Below the pieces are notes generated by a model that saw only the letters and a program-made list of their open reading frames with translations, was not told the origin of the DNA and made no database searches. The position numbers and the translations under genes were made by a program. A stretch of 64,000 bases of DNA from DUML01 sp050949905 (GTDB lineage Bacteria > Bacillota > Desulfitobacteriia > Desulfitobacteriales > Syntrophobotulaceae), in NCBI GenBank assembly GCA_050949905.1, contig JBMNGP010000006.1, positions 386,912 through 450,911 on the forward strand, given 5' to 3'. How positions within the stretch are numbered: position 1 is the stretch's first letter; each line of letters begins with the position of its first letter. Positions 62,301-64,000 of the stretch are shown one piece after another.

Positions 62301-64000
62301 TATTTCGCGATATAAAGCCGCAGCTAAAACACTTGTTGCTGCATCAGCTCCCACCCAAAAGCGCCAAATGATGCCTTGTGAGCTTATTTTGCCGCAAGCT
62401 GGGCAAGCATATATCTTACCATCTTTTACAGGCATTTTGAGTAAATGAAAAATCTTAGGATTATCACAGCACTTGCCAGCAAGAGAATTATTTCTGTCTA
62501 TCGCACCGCAATTTCCGCATAAAATATATTTTTCATACCTTTCTTCCAGCCCCTTAAAATTATCAGTAATTCCGACTGTTTCATCCTCATCCTCTTCGCC
62601 TGGCTCTATTCCCATATTTAATAAAAGATAGTATTCTAAAGCGGCAGTTTCAACTCCTTGTTTCAAATAAAACCTATTATTTTCTGGTGCAATGGTGCCA
62701 GTTAAATACAGAGCTCCACACTGACGACAACTTGAAATTTCAAAAACAGGATAACTATTATCTTCAATTTCAATTCTTTCATATCGATCTATGAATAGCT
62801 GGCTTTGAGGACACAAAGAGAGATAGGCCCCTTCAATTGCCCTTACAAACACATGGTATCTTGCAGGCAATAAGGGCTGATTTTTATAGCCTGTTTTAGC
62901 TTTACTCGCTAAATCGATTAAGGAAACCAAGGCTGAAGCTGGCTCAGTTATACTTGGTTCCATTTCCTTTTCTATTAATTCTATTAATTCAGTTAGAAGT
63001 ATTGGGCCTTTTTCCAAAATTTCTTGCACTTTAATTAACAAGTTTTCCCCTTTTAGGATTTCGTAAAGAAATGCCGGCCAGCCATCCTTCTTACCCTTAT
63101 TTAAAGCGTTATTAAAAACATCTGTAGGGACTTTGTTTTCTAAAACTTCTCTAAGTTCTGCAATCTTATCAGACTCCTGCAAACTATTTACAATCCGTCT
63201 ACAAATATCATATATCTCGGGAGGTAAACTCCCCCAACTCCCCGTGTTTTGAATTAAAGAAAGACGGGAAGCACCTATTACATCCTGTTTCTTATGGTTA
63301 TCTATGTTATACTCAAAAACTTCTCCAAAAAGCTGATTTGCAAAGTTAGCAATCTCCGGAAAATCTTCTTCCCCACCACCCAGGGTAGCGCTGGTAGCTA
63401 TACATCTAAGTTTACCTGAACTACCCAAAGTTATTCGGTCTTTCAGTCTCCTAAGGAGCATAGCAGTTTCAATCCCTTTAGCGCCCATATAGGTATGAGA
63501 TTCGTCTAAAACTAGATAACTCCAATTTTTGGCATAATGCCCATCAAAAAATACACTGTCATCCGGTCTTAACAGTAAATATTCAAGCATAGCATAGTTT
63601 GTTAAGAGAATATGGGGCGGAGATTGCCACATCTGTTTCCTTGAAATCAGTTCATTTTTTAAAGGTTTTTTACCAAACATTTTTATGTGTTTATCAAAAG
63701 CAGCCTCATATTCTCTTTCAGTTTCCCCTGTATAGCGGCCAAAAGTTATTTCTTCATAATTAGCAAGGATCTCCCGTAGACGCGCTAATTGGTCATTAGC
63801 TAAAGCATTCATTGGATACAGCAAAAGAGCTCTGACCCCTGGCCCCAAAAGCCCAGTTTCTTTTTCTATGAATAAATGATTAAGTATCGGAAGTAGAAAA
63901 GATTCAGTTTTACCGCTGCCGGTACCAGTAGCAATAACGACATTACGATTCTCTTGGATAATTTTACGCAGTGCCTTTTCTTGATGCTTGTACAACGCTC
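59367..64000 (-). CDS. DEAD/DEAH helicase with DUF1998 domain (5' end beyond window)
   Basis: Large superfamily 2 helicase, at least 1543 residues here; the frame stays open to the right edge, so the true start lies outside. Motifs in order: YKHQEKALRKIIQENRNVVI, Walker A ATGTGSGKTESFLLP, SYLVLDESHTYMGAKG, CIATSATLGG, and the C-terminal helicase motifs VLSCSTTFELGVDVG and YVQRAGRAGRRID. Several zinc-type Cys pairs follow (CRQCGALYL, CGNCGAI, CPACGK, CDKCNT, CDNCNSYF, CPVCGQ). The C-terminal DUF1998/MrfA-like domain has IFDDVPGGAGHVKRL and the Cys set CECGG-CYGCLRYFRNQYC. Similar giant helicases occur in phage-defence loci; MrfA-type proteins act in DNA repair. Context to the right would decide. 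Confidence 0.88.
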   Translation of the reverse strand, partial: ALYKHQEKALRKIIQENRNVVIATGTGSGKTESFLLPILNHLFIEKETGLLGPGVRALLLYPMNALANDQLARLREILANYEEITFGRYTGETEREYEAAFDKHIKMFGKKPLKNELISRKQMWQSPPHILLTNYAMLEYLLLRPDDSVFFDGHYAKNWSYLVLDESHTYMGAKGIETAMLLRRLKDRITLGSSGKLRCIATSATLGGGEEDFPEIANFANQLFGEVFEYNIDNHKKQDVIGASRLSLIQNTGSWGSLPPEIYDICRRIVNSLQESDKIAELREVLENKVPTDVFNNALNKGKKDGWPAFLYEILKGENLLIKVQEILEKGPILLTELIELIEKEMEPSITEPASALVSLIDLASKAKTGYKNQPLLPARYHVFVRAIEGAYLSLCPQSQLFIDRYERIEIEDNSYPVFEISSCRQCGALYLTGTIAPENNRFYLKQGVETAALEYYLLLNMGIEPGEEDEDETVGITDNFKGLEERYEKYILCGNCGAIDRNNSLAGKCCDNPKIFHLLKMPVKDGKIYACPACGKISSQGIIWRFWVGADAATSVLAAALYREIEPKQTQDKKTVQLEVDDPWDPIQYSLSDTEKAESEQRKLLVFSDSRQDAAFFAPYLNHSYSRILRRGLILEVLKKNKEAVVDDSWRVQDIISPLQKYLEEIDLLPEYSKVEKKTEIWKWLIYELLALDRRNSLEGLGLIGFSLVKPSGWMSPLPLLQAPWHLTPDETWTLYQVLLDTLRQKGAIVFPDEVSPKDEFFQPRNREYYIREWTNREATKMGVLGWNTDLNNSRLDYLIRLARRINPKITKDECKILLSNIWRSFGLNKQNSIWAPYFREDNLKQLGTVFRLRNNFWELKSSQLDSDIKWHICDKCNTITLYNIRGICPSYRCDGSLSLCNPDDWFKENHYYKLYTNLFPIRMKAEEHTAQLTSNAAAQLQNHFIKGKVNVLSCSTTFELGVDVGELEAVFMRNMPPSTANYVQRAGRAGRRIDSVAYVLTFAQRRSHDLAHFQEPWRMVSGHIKPPYFKIENIKIVARHLYAVALSSFWRENRDYFGKVDDFFFKQEESGPLLFLEYLKQEPKELQESLKRIIPKELHEKLGLDNWRWVAFLYHEGEAVLQKAWDEIANDVEQLEELRIKLFQERKNVDHIERLITTLKSKNLIDYLSTRNVIPKYGFPVDVVELQLAHHGEEAKMLQLERDLRIALSEYAPSSQVVAGGKLWTSRYLKRVPKKEWESYRYAICDNCNSYFREGRSELIENELENKALKICPVCGQSIRNKGTFIIPAFGFISERQAPGRPGEEKPEKTYATRVYYSGCENKGDSVLLPLNSCDLVAIPASKGKLAIINNAGGRKFKVCYRCGYSVLGNEPVKSPHYTPWGTECSGVLTNNLALGHEFETDILMLSFEGYQDNRKGFWLSMLYGILEGISEALQIERQDLDGCLYYTRENLGRPVLIIFDDVPGGAGHVKRLSNEKTLMIVLKATLERLMRCECGGDEGNTSCYGCLRYFRNQYCHKDLDRGVVIEFLKKELAKTRRGTE

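Overview
The window looks like the chromosome of a low-to-moderate GC, anaerobic Gram-positive of the Clostridia, most likely an organohalide respirer of the Dehalobacter/Desulfitobacterium type. Evidence: strong GGAGG-type ribosome sites, many TTG/GTG starts, AddAB instead of RecBCD, a DegV protein, a TPP riboswitch, and at the left edge an uncatalogued start of a gene that reads as the membrane anchor (RdhB) of a reductive dehalogenase behind a CprK-like site. Species cannot be assigned from the sequence alone. No rRNA, tRNA or CRISPR array was seen.

Layout. 1-2150: start of rdhB on the minus strand and a complete IS4-like insertion sequence beside its promoter. 2.1-10.6 kb: an unknown gene and addBA (double-strand-break repair). 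10.6-15.9 kb: a beta-propeller-like lipoprotein, an ECF sigma factor with a LolA-like regulator, DegV and Hsp20. 16.0-17.8 kb: an orphan Tat-exported ferredoxin/cytochrome b pair behind a CsoR-like operator. 17.9-23.7 kb: oppABCDF peptide (or related) importer. 23.9-26.3 kb: a polar amino acid importer. 26.4-29.5 kb: a second ECF/anti-sigma pair, a HAD phosphatase and an AraC/GyrI regulator. 29.5-34.4 kb: a 1607-residue exonuclease-RecQ-UvrD fusion. 34.6-41.9 kb: DUF445, DUF1848, a HicB-like gene pair behind a large palindrome, an LCP cell-wall ligase, a Nudix enzyme, an ADP-ribosylglycohydrolase and a large lipoprotein. 41.8-47.7 kb: a two-component system, an OatA-like acyltransferase and an S41 peptidase. 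47.7-51.4 kb: a decayed BceRSAB-type antimicrobial-peptide sensing/export module. 51.7-54.9 kb: a TPP-riboswitch-controlled thiamine-precursor importer. 55.1-59.3 kb: a frameshifted pilin with carbohydrate-binding modules, an ECF sigma factor fused in one frame to a LolA-like sensor, and a metallophosphatase. 59.4 kb to the edge: a giant DUF1998 helicase.

The main unusual points are: (i) an insertion sequence sitting in the loop of an inverted repeat beside a reductive dehalogenase promoter; (ii) a natural chimera between the front of a BceS-like kinase and the back of a BceA-like ATPase, flanked by two single-base frameshifts; (iii) a prepilin-Big2-CBM5/12 protein with a frameshift near its joint; (iv) a one-frame sigma/LolA fusion without a membrane segment, with an unfused relative elsewhere in the same window; and (v) at least six short tandem duplications (15-29 bp), four of which lie across or beside the ends of genes. 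Most transcription units run on the minus strand and are separated by well-formed terminators, so many operon borders can be set directly from the sequence.
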